From Tumulicola sp039922955 (GTDB taxonomy: Bacteria > Vulcanimicrobiota > Vulcanimicrobiia > Vulcanimicrobiales > Vulcanimicrobiaceae): a stretch of 9,586 bases of DNA. The notes beneath the pieces were generated by a model. That model had not been told where the DNA came from. It ran no database searches and was given only the letters and a program-made list of their open reading frames with translations. Positions 1 through 9,586 of this stretch are shown one piece after another. Made by a program: the position numbers and the translations under genes. The stretch covers positions 1-9,586 of the forward strand of contig JBDTDR010000213.1 in assembly GCA_039922955.1 (NCBI GenBank). The letters run 5' to 3'. How positions within the stretch are numbered: the stretch's first letter is position 1; every line of letters begins with the position of its first letter.

Positions 1-1393
1 CGAGATCGTTGAGCGTGAAACCGTCGTGAGCGGTCACGAAGTTGACGCTGGCGCGCGGCCGCCGGCCGCGCCGGTCGAAAATATCGCTCGAGCCGGTGAG
101 CCGCGTGGCCATCTCGGTGATCGACCCGTCGCCGCGCCAAAAACGGCGGACGCCGTCGCGGAAACGGTCGTTCCATTCCGACCAGCCGGCTGGAAAATCG
201 CCGACCCGATAGCCGTCGTGGCCGAGGTCCCAGGGTTCGGCGATGAGCTTGACGCGCGAGAGGAGGGGATCTTGTTCTAGCGACGCGAGGAAATTGCTTT
301 GCGTGCTGAACTCGTGGCTGTCGCCGCGCGCCAGCGTCGTCGCGAGGTCGAAGCGAAAGCCGTCGACGTGCATTTCCTTCACCCAGTAGCGCAGCGAATC
401 GGTGACCATCTTGAGCACGCTGGGATGCCCCAGGTTTAGCGAGTTGCCGCAGCCGGTGTAGTCCTGGTAAAAGCGCTCGTCCGCAGCCAGGCGATAGTAC
501 GACTTGTTATCGATTCCCCGGAAGCTCAACGTCGGGCCGAGCTCGCTTCCCTCCGCGGTATGGTTGAAAACGACGTCGAGTATGATCTCGATGCCGGCGT
601 CGTGCAGGCGCGAAATCATCGTCTTGAACTCGCCCAAATCGGGGCGCGAGAGATACCGCGGAGCCGGTGCGAAGAACGAGATCGGGCTGTAGCCCCAATA
701 GTTCCGCAGGCCCTTTTGGATCAGGTGGCGGTCGTCGACGAAGTTGTTGACCGGCAAAAGCTCGACCGCGGCGACGCCGAGCCGCGACAGGTACTCGATG
801 ACGGCCGGCGATGAAAGCCCGGCGAAGGTTCCGCGCAGTTCGGGGGGGACTCCTGGATGCTTTATCGTGTAGCCGCGCACGTGCATTTCATAGACGGTCA
901 AGTCGTGCCAGCGCGTGTGCAGCCGGCGATCGTTGTCCCACGTGAACGCGGTGTCGACGACGACGCATTTCGGCATGCCGGCCGCGTTGTCGCGCCGGTC
1001 GAAAGAGAGATCCGCGCGCGGCGAACCGACGCGATAGCCGAAGTGCACGTCGCTCCACACCACGCCGCCGGTTACCATCGCGGCGTACGGATCGAGCAAC
1101 AGCTTGTGATGGTTGAAGCGGTGGCCGTTGGCCGGGTCGTACGGACCGTAGACGCGGTATCCGTACCGCAGGCCGGGTCGCGCGTCGGGCAGGTACCCGT
1201 GCCACACGGAGTCGGTGTACTCCGGGAGCGCTATGCGCGCGACCTCGCGCCGGCCGCGCGGATCGAACAGACACAGATCGACTTTCTCCGCGTTCTCGGA
1301 AAAGAGCGCGAAGTTGACGCCGGCACCGTTCCAGGTCGCGCCGAGCGGGTACGGGCGGCCCGGCAGCACGGCGACCCGCCTCGACGCGATCAT
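1..1393 (-). CDS. glgX: Glycogen debranching enzyme GlgX (isoamylase type, GH13), 3' end beyond window
   Basis: Cytoplasmic enzyme of the GlgX/TreX family that hydrolyses alpha-1,6 branch linkages of glycogen or its phosphorylase limit dextrin. The 464 codons present hold an N-terminal CBM48-like beta-sandwich (about residues 10-150, beginning PGRPYPLGATWNGAGVNFA) and most of the GH13 barrel. Visible signatures are YEMHVRG (168-174) followed by TIKHPGVP, DVVFNHT (273-279), FRFDLA with nucleophile Asp349, IAEPWD with acid/base Glu386, and TAHDG with transition-state stabiliser Asp457. The family is usually about 650-720 residues, so roughly the last third, including the C-terminal beta domain, lies outside the window. 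ATG at 1393 is chosen because it overlaps the glgB stop as ATGA and puts the family motifs at their usual positions. No clear Shine-Dalgarno site precedes it, so coupling to glgB is likely. The frame is intact through a run of seven G at 842-848. A trehalose-pathway TreX role is the main alternative; genes downstream of the window would decide. Confidence 0.96.
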   Translation of the reverse strand, partial: MIASRRVAVLPGRPYPLGATWNGAGVNFALFSENAEKVDLCLFDPRGRREVARIALPEYTDSVWHGYLPDARPGLRYGYRVYGPYDPANGHRFNHHKLLLDPYAAMVTGGVVWSDVHFGYRVGSPRADLSFDRRDNAAGMPKCVVVDTAFTWDNDRRLHTRWHDLTVYEMHVRGYTIKHPGVPPELRGTFAGLSSPAVIEYLSRLGVAAVELLPVNNFVDDRHLIQKGLRNYWGYSPISFFAPAPRYLSRPDLGEFKTMISRLHDAGIEIILDVVFNHTAEGSELGPTLSFRGIDNKSYYRLAADERFYQDYTGCGNSLNLGHPSVLKMVTDSLRYWVKEMHVDGFRFDLATTLARGDSHEFSTQSNFLASLEQDPLLSRVKLIAEPWDLGHDGYRVGDFPAGWSEWNDRFRDGVRRFWRGDGSITEMATRLTGSSDIFDRRGRRPRASVNFVTAHDGFTLNDL

Positions 1394-3564
1394 GCGCGGT
1401 CGCCGCTCGGAGCGCAGGTGAACACGAGCGCCGCTAACGGCGGCAGCGTCAAGACGACCGAGTGGAGACGGCCGTGGGCCGGAACGTCTTCACTCTCCAC
1501 CGCGCCGGCGTTCCCGACGTTGCTGCCGCCGTAGTGGTGCGAGTCCGTGTTGATGGTCTCGCGATACGTGCCGGCCTGCGGGACGCCGATCCGGTAGCCG
1601 TAGCGCACCACCGGCGTGGCGTTTACGACGGCGAGGACCAGTTCGCTCCCGCGACCCTTTCGCAAAAACGTCAGCACGCTGTCGTCGGCATCGGCAAAGT
1701 CAATCCACTCGAAGCCCTCGGGTTGCGAATCAAGCTCGTAAAGGGCTGGAGTCGTACGGTAAACGCGGTTGCAGTCGCGGACCAGCCGCGCGACCCCGGC
1801 GTGCAGCTCGTCGCTCAACAAGCCCCAATCGAGCTGCGCATCGTGGTCCCATTCGCGAACAACGGCGAACTCGTCGCCCATGAAGAGCAGCTTCTTGCCA
1901 GGATGCGCGAACGTTAAAGCCAGCAGCGTGCGCAGGTTCGCGAAACGCTGCCACCGGTCGCCCGGCATCTTTTCGAGCAGCGAACGCTTTCCGTGCACGA
2001 CCTCGTCGTGCGAAAGCGGCAGCACGAACTTTTCGCTGAAGGCGTAGACGAGGCCGAAGGTCAGGTCGCTTTGGTGATAGCGGCGATAGACCGGATCGTA
2101 TCCGAAGTAACGCAAGGTGTCGTGCATCCAGCCCATGTTCCACTTGTAGCCGAACCCGAGGCCGCCCTCGTCGATAGGCCCGCTGACCATCGGCCACGAG
2201 GTCGATTCTTCGGCCATCGTCACGGCGTCGCCGTGCAGGCGCGCCAGCGTTTCGTTGAGGCTGCGGAGAAACGCGATCGCTGCGACATTCTCCCGGCCGC
2301 CGTACTCGTTGGGCAGCCATTCACCTTCGCGGCGGCTGTAATCCAGGTAGAGCATCGACGCCACCGCGTCCACGCGTAAGGCGTCGACGTGGAACTCTTC
2401 GATCCAGAACAGCCCGCTCGCCACCAGAAAGTTAGCAACCTCGCGCCGCCCGTGATTGTAGATCAGCGTGTTCCAGTCGGGATGGAAGCCCTTTCGCGGA
2501 TCGTCGTGTTCGTACAGGTGCGTGCCGTCGAAGAGCGCCAAACCGTGCGCGTCGCTGGGGAAGTGTCCGGGCACCCAGTCGAGGATGACGCCGATGCCGA
2601 GCCCGTGCGCGGCGTCGACGAAGCGGCGAAAGTCTTGCGGCGTTCCGTAACGGCTGGTCGGCGCAAACATGCCGGTGGGCTGATATCCCCACGACCCATC
2701 AAATGGATGCTCGGTCACGGGAAGCAGCTCCACGTGCGTGAAGCCCATGTCGGCAACGTACGGCAGCAACTCGTCGGCAAGCTCGCGGTAGGTCAGGAAG
2801 CGATTGCCTTCGTGCCCGCGGCGGCGCCACGAACCGAGGTGCACTTCGTAGACCGAAATCGGCGCGTCCGGGCGCTGGCGCGCGCCGCGCTCCGACATCC
2901 AGCGGTCGTCGCTCCAATCCGCGGGTTCCATCGAGTGGACGATCGACGCGGTCGCCGGGCGCATCTCGGCGTAGCGCGCCAGCGGATCGGCCTTGAGGGG
3001 AAGAAGGCCGCCTTGCGAGGTTTCGATTTCGTACTTGTATCGCGCATCCGCGGCGGCGCCCGGAACGAAGATTTCCCAAACGCCGCACTCGACGCGCTTG
3101 CGCATCGGATGGCAGCGTCCGTCCCAGTCGTTGAAATCGCCGACGACGCTTACTCGAAGCGCGTTGGGCGCCCAGACCGCGAAGGTCGCGCCGGCGACGC
3201 CGTCGATGGTGCGGCAATGCGCGCCCAAAACTTCCCAGAGTTTGAGGTGCTTTCCCTCGGCAATGAGATACGCGTCCATCTCCCCGAGAACCGGGCCGAA
3301 CCGGTAGGCGTCTTCGATCTCCTCGCGGCCCTTCGGCCCGTCGATCACGAGCACGTAGTCGAACGGTTTGCGCCGAACGGGGAAATGCCGTTCGAAAACG
3401 CCGTGCTCGTCGATTCGGGCCAGCTCGTGGAGCGCCGCCTCGTCGCGAGCGCGCGCAAACGCACGCGACGCGTTCGGCAGCGACGCGCGAATCGAGATTC
3501 CGCCGTTTTCGCGGTGCATGCCGAGGTATGCAAACGGATCGGTCCAGTATCGCGCAAGGAGCAT
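1390..3564 (-). CDS. glgB: 1,4-alpha-glucan (glycogen) branching enzyme GlgB
   Basis: Cytoplasmic GH13 transglycosylase that cuts an alpha-1,4 chain and reattaches it by an alpha-1,6 bond, creating glycogen branches. At 724 residues it matches the E. coli-type length of about 728. Order of parts: N1 module (about 1-105, with DPFAYLGMH), CBM48 (about 110-210, with FAVWAPNA and VGDFNDWDG), GH13 barrel (about 235-610) and C-terminal beta domain. Motifs: YEVHLGSW (239-246), DWVPGHF (329-335), LRVDAVAS with nucleophile Asp399, MAEEST with acid/base Glu452, and LSHDEVVHGK with Asp520. These three residues sit exactly six positions below E. coli Asp405, Glu458 and Asp526. The open frame continues 83 codons upstream to 3813, but that stretch overlaps the preceding gene and is Arg/Ser-rich shadow; the family N-terminus starts at ATG 3564 (MLLARYW). 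The ATG is 7 nt after the preceding stop without an evident Shine-Dalgarno site, suggesting reinitiation. Its TGA overlaps the glgX ATG. Confidence 0.97.
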   Translation of the reverse strand: MLLARYWTDPFAYLGMHRENGGISIRASLPNASRAFARARDEAALHELARIDEHGVFERHFPVRRKPFDYVLVIDGPKGREEIEDAYRFGPVLGEMDAYLIAEGKHLKLWEVLGAHCRTIDGVAGATFAVWAPNALRVSVVGDFNDWDGRCHPMRKRVECGVWEIFVPGAAADARYKYEIETSQGGLLPLKADPLARYAEMRPATASIVHSMEPADWSDDRWMSERGARQRPDAPISVYEVHLGSWRRRGHEGNRFLTYRELADELLPYVADMGFTHVELLPVTEHPFDGSWGYQPTGMFAPTSRYGTPQDFRRFVDAAHGLGIGVILDWVPGHFPSDAHGLALFDGTHLYEHDDPRKGFHPDWNTLIYNHGRREVANFLVASGLFWIEEFHVDALRVDAVASMLYLDYSRREGEWLPNEYGGRENVAAIAFLRSLNETLARLHGDAVTMAEESTSWPMVSGPIDEGGLGFGYKWNMGWMHDTLRYFGYDPVYRRYHQSDLTFGLVYAFSEKFVLPLSHDEVVHGKRSLLEKMPGDRWQRFANLRTLLALTFAHPGKKLLFMGDEFAVVREWDHDAQLDWGLLSDELHAGVARLVRDCNRVYRTTPALYELDSQPEGFEWIDFADADDSVLTFLRKGRGSELVLAVVNATPVVRYGYRIGVPQAGTYRETINTDSHHYGGSNVGNAGAVESEDVPAHGRLHSVVLTLPPLAALVFTCAPSGDRA

Positions 3565-3571
3565 CGGCGTT

Positions 3572-5579
3572 CTATTGTCGCTGCGTCGGTTCGAACCCGC
3601 CTTGCGCGATCTTCGGAATATCGTGCCAGGCGCGCAGGAGTTCGCCGACGGACCAGGCTTGGGCGATCGCTCCGCGTCCGTCGAACGGTGCCGCGCCGTC
3701 GGCGATCTCCCCCAGAGTGCCCAGGCCGCCGTCGAGGAGCTGGTCGGAGAGCGGCTGCAGAAACGAGCGCGCAACCTCCACATCGCGGTACACGCGCGCG
3801 TGAGCGACGGCAAACGCCCCGAGCAGCCAGGTCCACGCGGTCCCTTGATGATAGGCGGCGTCCCGATCGCGAACCGAGCCCTGATAGTGCGCGGAAAAAA
3901 GCGGATTCGAGGCGGCCAGCGTTCGAATTCCGTTTGACGTCAGCAGCGCCGAAGCGCAAGCGTCAACGACCGCGCGCTGCCGGTCGCCGGCGAGGGGCGA
4001 GTTGGGCAGCGACACCGCGAACAGCGCATTCGGACGCAGCGTCGCATCGTTGCCGTCAGGTCCGTCGAGCACGTCGTAGCAGTATCCCGCCGATTCGTTC
4101 CAAAATCGCTCGAAGCCGGAGCGGGCCGTTTTTGCAAGCTGCGCGTACTCCGCGGCGGCCGGCGCGGCGCCGATCCTCGTCGCGAGCTGCGCCATGCGCG
4201 CGAGCGCGTTGTACCATAGCGCGCCGATCTCGACCGGTTTACCCATCCGCGGCGTCACCACCCAGTCGCCCAGCTTGGCGTCCATCCAGGTCAGCTGCAC
4301 GCCCGCAGCGCCGGCCGCGATCAGGCCGTCGGAGTCCATATGGATGCCGTAGCGCGTTCCGGCGCGGTAGTGCGCGATCACGTCTTGAAGCGAGGGCCAG
4401 AGCGACCGCAGCGTCGCGAGGTCGCCGGTCGCGTCGACGTAACGCGCCGTGGTTTCGACGTACCAGAGCGCGGCGTCGGCCGTGTTATATTGCGGCGTCG
4501 GGCCGCGGTCGGGAAAGAAGTTGGGCAGCATCCCGCCGTCTACGAAGGCCGCGAACGTCGTCAAAATCCTCTTGGCGATGTCGGGTCGCCCGGTCGCGAG
4601 CGTGAGGCCGGGCAGCGCGATCATCGTATCGCGTCCCCAATCGGCGAACCAATGATATCCGGCAATCACCGAAAGCGCCTGGGGATCGGCCGCGATCGGG
4701 CGTGCGACGACGAACTTGTCGGCGGCGAGCACGCACTGGCGTATCCACGCCCGGCTTTGGGTCGCGCCGGCGGTGCGCTCGTAAGCCCGCAGGACCGAGG
4801 CCTCGCGATCGGTGCGCCGGCCGCGGGCACCGTCGGAGGAAAAAGCGCCGGGCTCGGCGTCGGCGGCGACGACCGTGACCGTGGCGCTCGGCGCAAGCGT
4901 GATGGTGAACGTTCCCGCAGCGAGGTTATCGTCGAGGTCGTCCAGCCCGCGTCGAGTCTCTTCCGAGAGCACGAAGTCGCGGTACCAAACATTTTCGATT
5001 TCAACGTTGCCGGCGTCGGCCGCGATCCAGAACGGCCGCCCGTCGGGCACGGCATCGACGCGCAGTCCGCGCGGCGACGCTTGCGCGACGCCGACGCGCC
5101 AGTCGCCGGCGTGCGTGTTTCCATGAAAATCGCGGTAGTTCACCAGCGTTCGCAGGGACAGGTCGAGTGGCGCCGTGCCCCGCAGGTGGCGATAGCGGAC
5201 GTACGTCGCGTTCGCGCCCTGTTCCATCCAAACGCGCTTTTCCAACACCGCATCGGCCAGGGCAAACTCCCAAACCGGCGTGGTCCCGTCGAGATAGAAG
5301 CGTTCGATGCTCGTAAAACCCTGCGGCGAAACGTAGGCGTTCCGCCAGCGATTCGTGGCCAGTGCGTAGGTCGTGCCGCGGTATCGCACCGTTTCCTCGA
5401 TTTTCGTCACCAATAGCATGCGCTCGACCGGAGGCCGGAACGCCGCAATCAGCAAACCGTGGTACCGCCGCGTGAGCGTGCCCGCGACCGTTCCCGAAGC
5501 GAATCCGCCTAAGCCGTTGGTAACCAGCCACTCACGGCGTTCGGCGCTCGCCAAGTCGCCGCACACCGGCCGGCCGAAC

Positions 5580-5590
<11 letters not shown>
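3572..5590 (-). CDS. Amylo-alpha-1,6-glucosidase, bacterial/archaeal GDE type (GDE_N plus GDE_C, GH133)
   Basis: Predicted cytoplasmic debranching enzyme that hydrolyses single alpha-1,6-linked glucose stubs on limit dextrins. Residues about 10-250 form the N-terminal beta-rich GDE_N-type domain (EWLVTNGLGGFASGT at 20-34, RRYHGLL at 41-47). Residues about 285-660 form the (alpha/alpha)6 GDE_C domain: GYHWFADWGRDTMIALPGL (311-329), LTWMDAK (433-439), PVEIGALWYNAL (452-463), LRPNALFAVSLP (518-529), YHQGTAWTWLLGAF (580-593), GEIADG (627-632) and AQAWSVGELLRAW (643-655). By analogy with the glucosidase domain of eukaryotic debranching enzyme, Asp437 and Glu628 are candidate acid and base; this assignment is inferred. 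At 672 residues it has the usual bacterial length and lacks the separate GH13 glucanotransferase half of eukaryotic GDE. There is no signal peptide. ATG 5590 overlaps the end of the upstream gene by 11 nt. It shares no fold with GlgX, so the operon holds two independent debranching enzymes. Confidence 0.93.
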
Positions 5591-8258
<2,668 letters not shown>

Positions 8259-8326
8259 TTCAAGGGCAGTTCGGCCTAGCTTGCGCCGCTCATTCCACGG
8301 GGCGCGCGTTCGCGTTCGTATCGTGC

Positions 8327-8338
8327 AAACGGCCGTTT
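8327..8338. promoter_or_regulatory. Perfect palindrome AAACGGCCGTTT in the divergent spacer, possible operator
   Basis: Twelve bases of perfect dyad symmetry, flanked by GC on the left and CG on the right, so the half-sites read GCAAACGG and CCGTTTCG. LacI/GalR-family operators are often short palindromes with AAACG-type half-sites, which makes a sugar-responsive regulator a reasonable guess. It lies 69 bp from the GH63-like start and 69 bp from the lipoprotein start, at the middle of the spacer. Confidence 0.35.
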
Positions 8339-8355
8339 CGGCGACACCCGTCGTG

Positions 8356-8369
8356 CGCCATTGATGGCG
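8356..8369. promoter_or_regulatory. Perfect palindrome abutting the -35 box, possible operator
   Basis: CGCCAT-TG-ATGGCG: two 6-bp arms in perfect inverted symmetry around a 2-nt centre, ending two bases before the candidate -35 TTGACC. The position would suit a repressor or activator acting on the rightward promoter, and possibly on the leftward operon. No regulator is encoded in the window, so the ligand and protein are unknown. Confidence 0.35.
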
Positions 8370-8371
8370 GG

Positions 8372-8400
8372 TTGACCGAAAGCGCGGCGCGCGTTATACA
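8372..8400 (+). promoter_or_regulatory. Candidate sigma70-like promoter of the lipoprotein gene, leaderless geometry
   Basis: TTGACC at 8372-8377 matches 5 of 6 bases of the -35 consensus. It is followed after exactly 17 bp by TATACA at 8395-8400, which matches 4 of 6 bases of the -10 consensus but lacks the final T. Transcription would start about 7 nt further on, at or next to the A of the ATG at 8408. This is a sequence match only; GC-rich bacteria often use more degenerate promoters. Confidence 0.5.
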
Positions 8401-8407
8401 TGACGGT

Positions 8408-9586
8408 ATGAAATGGCTACCGCTTCTGGCGTGCGCTCTCATCGTCGGCGTGGCCGGATGCGGTAACCAAGCGGTCCCTCCATCCGCCGCCGCACCGGCT
8501 GGGATCGAGAATGCGAACGCATCGCACGCCGCTCCCGCGCTCGTCGTGATGCCCTCTAAGATCGGCGCGACCGTTTCCAGACTGGTCCTCGGCGCGAACA
8601 TGGCGACGTGGTACGACGTTTCTCAGCCCGCCCTTTCGCAGAGTTTCAAGACCGCCGGCATGGCTTCGACGCGCTGGCCGGGCGGTTCGGAATCGGACAA
8701 CTTTCATTGGCAAACCAATAGTCTCGGCCCGGGCGTTTGCGGCAGCGGCTACGTCAACCCCAACTCGACGTTCGACGCACTTACGAAGGACATCGTTCGC
8801 TCCGCCAACCTCGACCTGGCCGTGACGGTCAACTACGGATCGAATCCAGCGTGCACCGGCGGCGCCGATCCGTCGGAAGCTGCCGGTTGGGTGAAATACG
8901 CCAACCAAACCAAGCGCTATAACGTCGCGTGGTGGACCGTAGGCAACGAGCAGTACGGCTTCTGGGAAACCGATCTGCACTCCCAACCGCACGACGCGGC
9001 ACAGTACGCGAGCAACGTCGCCTCGGCGTTCTACCCGAAGATGAAGGCTGCGTCCCCAACGCCCATAAAGGTGTGCGTCGACGTCGATCCCAACACCGCC
9101 GGTTGGGATCCGACCGTGCTCGCGCAGGCAACCTACGATTGCGTCGAACTGCACTACTACCCGCAGGGCAACACGGTGGACGATGCGTTTCTGATCGAAA
9201 AGGCCGCCCCCGGACTCACCGCCTACCTCGGCCGGCTCAAGGCCGAACTCAAAACGGCCGGCCATCCCACGACCCCGCTGTACGTCGGCGAGATTGGTTC
9301 GACGTACGGGACCCCGGGCAAGCAAACCATGTCGATCACGCAAGCGCTTTACGCCGGCCAAGTCGTCGGCGAGTTGCTCTCGGACGGAGTCGCTCGGGCG
9401 ACCTGGTGGATCGGCTACGGGGGCTGCAATTCGAAAAGCGGCGGCGGTGACTTCAACCCATCGCTTTACGGTTGGCAAGACTTCGGCGGCTACATGGTTT
9501 TCTCGGACGGGACGCTCCAAGACGGTTGCTCGACCACCGACGTCCCGCGGGGAACGCTGCTTCCCACCGCTCGCGCCCTCCAAGTC
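8408..9586 (+). CDS. Secreted lipoprotein glycosidase, clan GH-A type (GH51/GH39/GH79-like), 3' end beyond window
   Basis: Open frame of 393 codons running off the right edge, transcribed away from the glycogen operon. Residues 1-18 are a lipoprotein signal peptide: MKW, hydrophobic core, then lipobox VAGC with Cys18 and Gly19 at +2. A low-complexity Ala/Pro linker (about 21-45) follows. The mature part reads as a TIM-barrel retaining glycosidase: RWPGG (89-93) with FHW (99-101), as in GH51/GH79/GH30-like arabinofuranosidases and glucuronidases; WWTVGNEQYGFWE (175-187), with Glu181 the candidate acid/base; ELHYYP (247-252); and LYVGEIGS (291-298), with Glu295 the candidate nucleophile. Six mature-region cysteines (111, 149, 223, 245, 340, 374) could pair as disulfides, which suits an exported protein. 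Family and substrate cannot be settled by eye; alpha-L-arabinofuranosidase is the best guess. ATG 8408 is supported by the intact signal peptide. No Shine-Dalgarno site is present and the predicted promoter suggests leaderless translation. Confidence 0.85.
   Translation, partial: MKWLPLLACALIVGVAGCGNQAVPPSAAAPAGIENANASHAAPALVVMPSKIGATVSRLVLGANMATWYDVSQPALSQSFKTAGMASTRWPGGSESDNFHWQTNSLGPGVCGSGYVNPNSTFDALTKDIVRSANLDLAVTVNYGSNPACTGGADPSEAAGWVKYANQTKRYNVAWWTVGNEQYGFWETDLHSQPHDAAQYASNVASAFYPKMKAASPTPIKVCVDVDPNTAGWDPTVLAQATYDCVELHYYPQGNTVDDAFLIEKAAPGLTAYLGRLKAELKTAGHPTTPLYVGEIGSTYGTPGKQTMSITQALYAGQVVGELLSDGVARATWWIGYGGCNSKSGGGDFNPSLYGWQDFGGYMVFSDGTLQDGCSTTDVPRGTLLPTARALQV

Larger units (their letters stand above)
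8259..8407. other. 149-bp divergent intergenic control region
   Basis: The only real intergenic space in the window; it separates the leftward glycogen operon from the rightward lipoprotein gene. It contains a tandem CGTTCG CGTTCG at 8307-8318, the palindromes at 8327-8338 and 8356-8369, and the rightward promoter at 8372-8400. I could not find a convincing -35/-10 pair facing left for the operon; it may be degenerate or use another sigma factor. No conserved ORF or RNA gene is apparent here. Confidence 0.7.

Noticed and set aside
53..71. 19-bp GC-only inverted repeat with 9-bp arms inside glgX
   Set aside because: It encodes the conserved Arg-rich segment just before the last catalytic region and is explained by GC-rich Arg/Gly/Pro codons. 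It is well inside the gene, so it is not a terminator.
857..1534. 225-codon plus-strand open frame across the glgX/glgB junction
   Set aside because: Antisense shadow of two well-supported genes; no start context, motif or domain.
3565..3813. N-terminal extension of GlgB by 83 residues
   Set aside because: The extension overlaps the conserved GDE C-terminus, is Arg/Ser-rich and has no GlgB counterpart; the family length and N1 domain begin at 3564.
2389..4605. 738-codon open frame on the plus strand antisense to glgB and the GDE gene
   Set aside because: It mirrors two unmistakable minus-strand genes across their junction. Its translation is Arg/Ala/Ser-rich with no recognisable motif, as expected from the antisense frame of GC-rich codons.
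8290..8601. 103-codon minus-strand frame crossing the divergent spacer
   Set aside because: It runs through the lipoprotein signal peptide in antisense and through the promoter and palindromes; composition is unremarkable and no homologous motif is visible.
8417..9583. 388-codon open frame on the minus strand opposite the lipoprotein gene
   Set aside because: The plus frame has a signal peptide, lipobox and glycosidase motifs, while the antisense product shows no domain signature. A long antisense frame is common in GC-rich coding DNA.

Overview
The window is GC-rich bacterial DNA, roughly 60-65% G+C by eye, packed with carbohydrate-active enzymes. Four consecutive genes on the minus strand form a compact alpha-glucan (glycogen) operon. 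A fifth gene on the plus strand is transcribed divergently and encodes a secreted lipoprotein glycosidase. Both outermost genes, glgX on the left and the lipoprotein on the right, run off the window. The organism cannot be fixed from this window. High G+C, starts without clear Shine-Dalgarno sites and the clustering of GH63-like, GDE, GlgB and GlgX genes would suit an uncultured soil lineage such as Eremiobacterota (WPS-2), or an acidobacterial or actinobacterial relative, but that is only an impression.

Layout in the direction of transcription of the minus-strand operon: (1) 8258-5580, an 892-residue GH63/MGH1-like glycoside hydrolase of unknown substrate; (2) 5590-3572, a 672-residue amylo-alpha-1,6-glucosidase of the GDE_C (GH133) type; (3) 3564-1390, glycogen branching enzyme GlgB with its full catalytic set; (4) 1393 to beyond base 1, the isoamylase-type debranching enzyme GlgX, with all three GH13 catalytic residues inside the window. 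The junctions are an 11-nt overlap, a 7-nt gap and a 4-nt ATGA overlap, so the four proteins are very likely made from one message by coupled translation. One unit therefore holds a branching enzyme, two structurally unrelated debranching enzymes (GH133 and GH13) and a third putative glucan-trimming enzyme. This points to remodelling and mobilisation of a branched cytoplasmic alpha-glucan. No glycogen synthase, ADP-glucose pyrophosphorylase, phosphorylase or trehalose genes are visible here.

The 149-bp divergent spacer (8259-8407) holds two perfect palindromes and a sigma70-like promoter facing right. That promoter is placed so that the predicted transcription start falls on the A of the lipoprotein's ATG, which makes a leaderless mRNA candidate. 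The lipoprotein (8408 onward) has a lipobox and the acid/base and nucleophile signatures of a retaining clan GH-A glycosidase (GH51/GH39/GH79-like). The sharing of one control region suggests, but does not prove, that uptake or degradation of an external polysaccharide is co-regulated with the internal glucan store. No RNA genes, mobile elements, CRISPR arrays or convincing terminators were seen.
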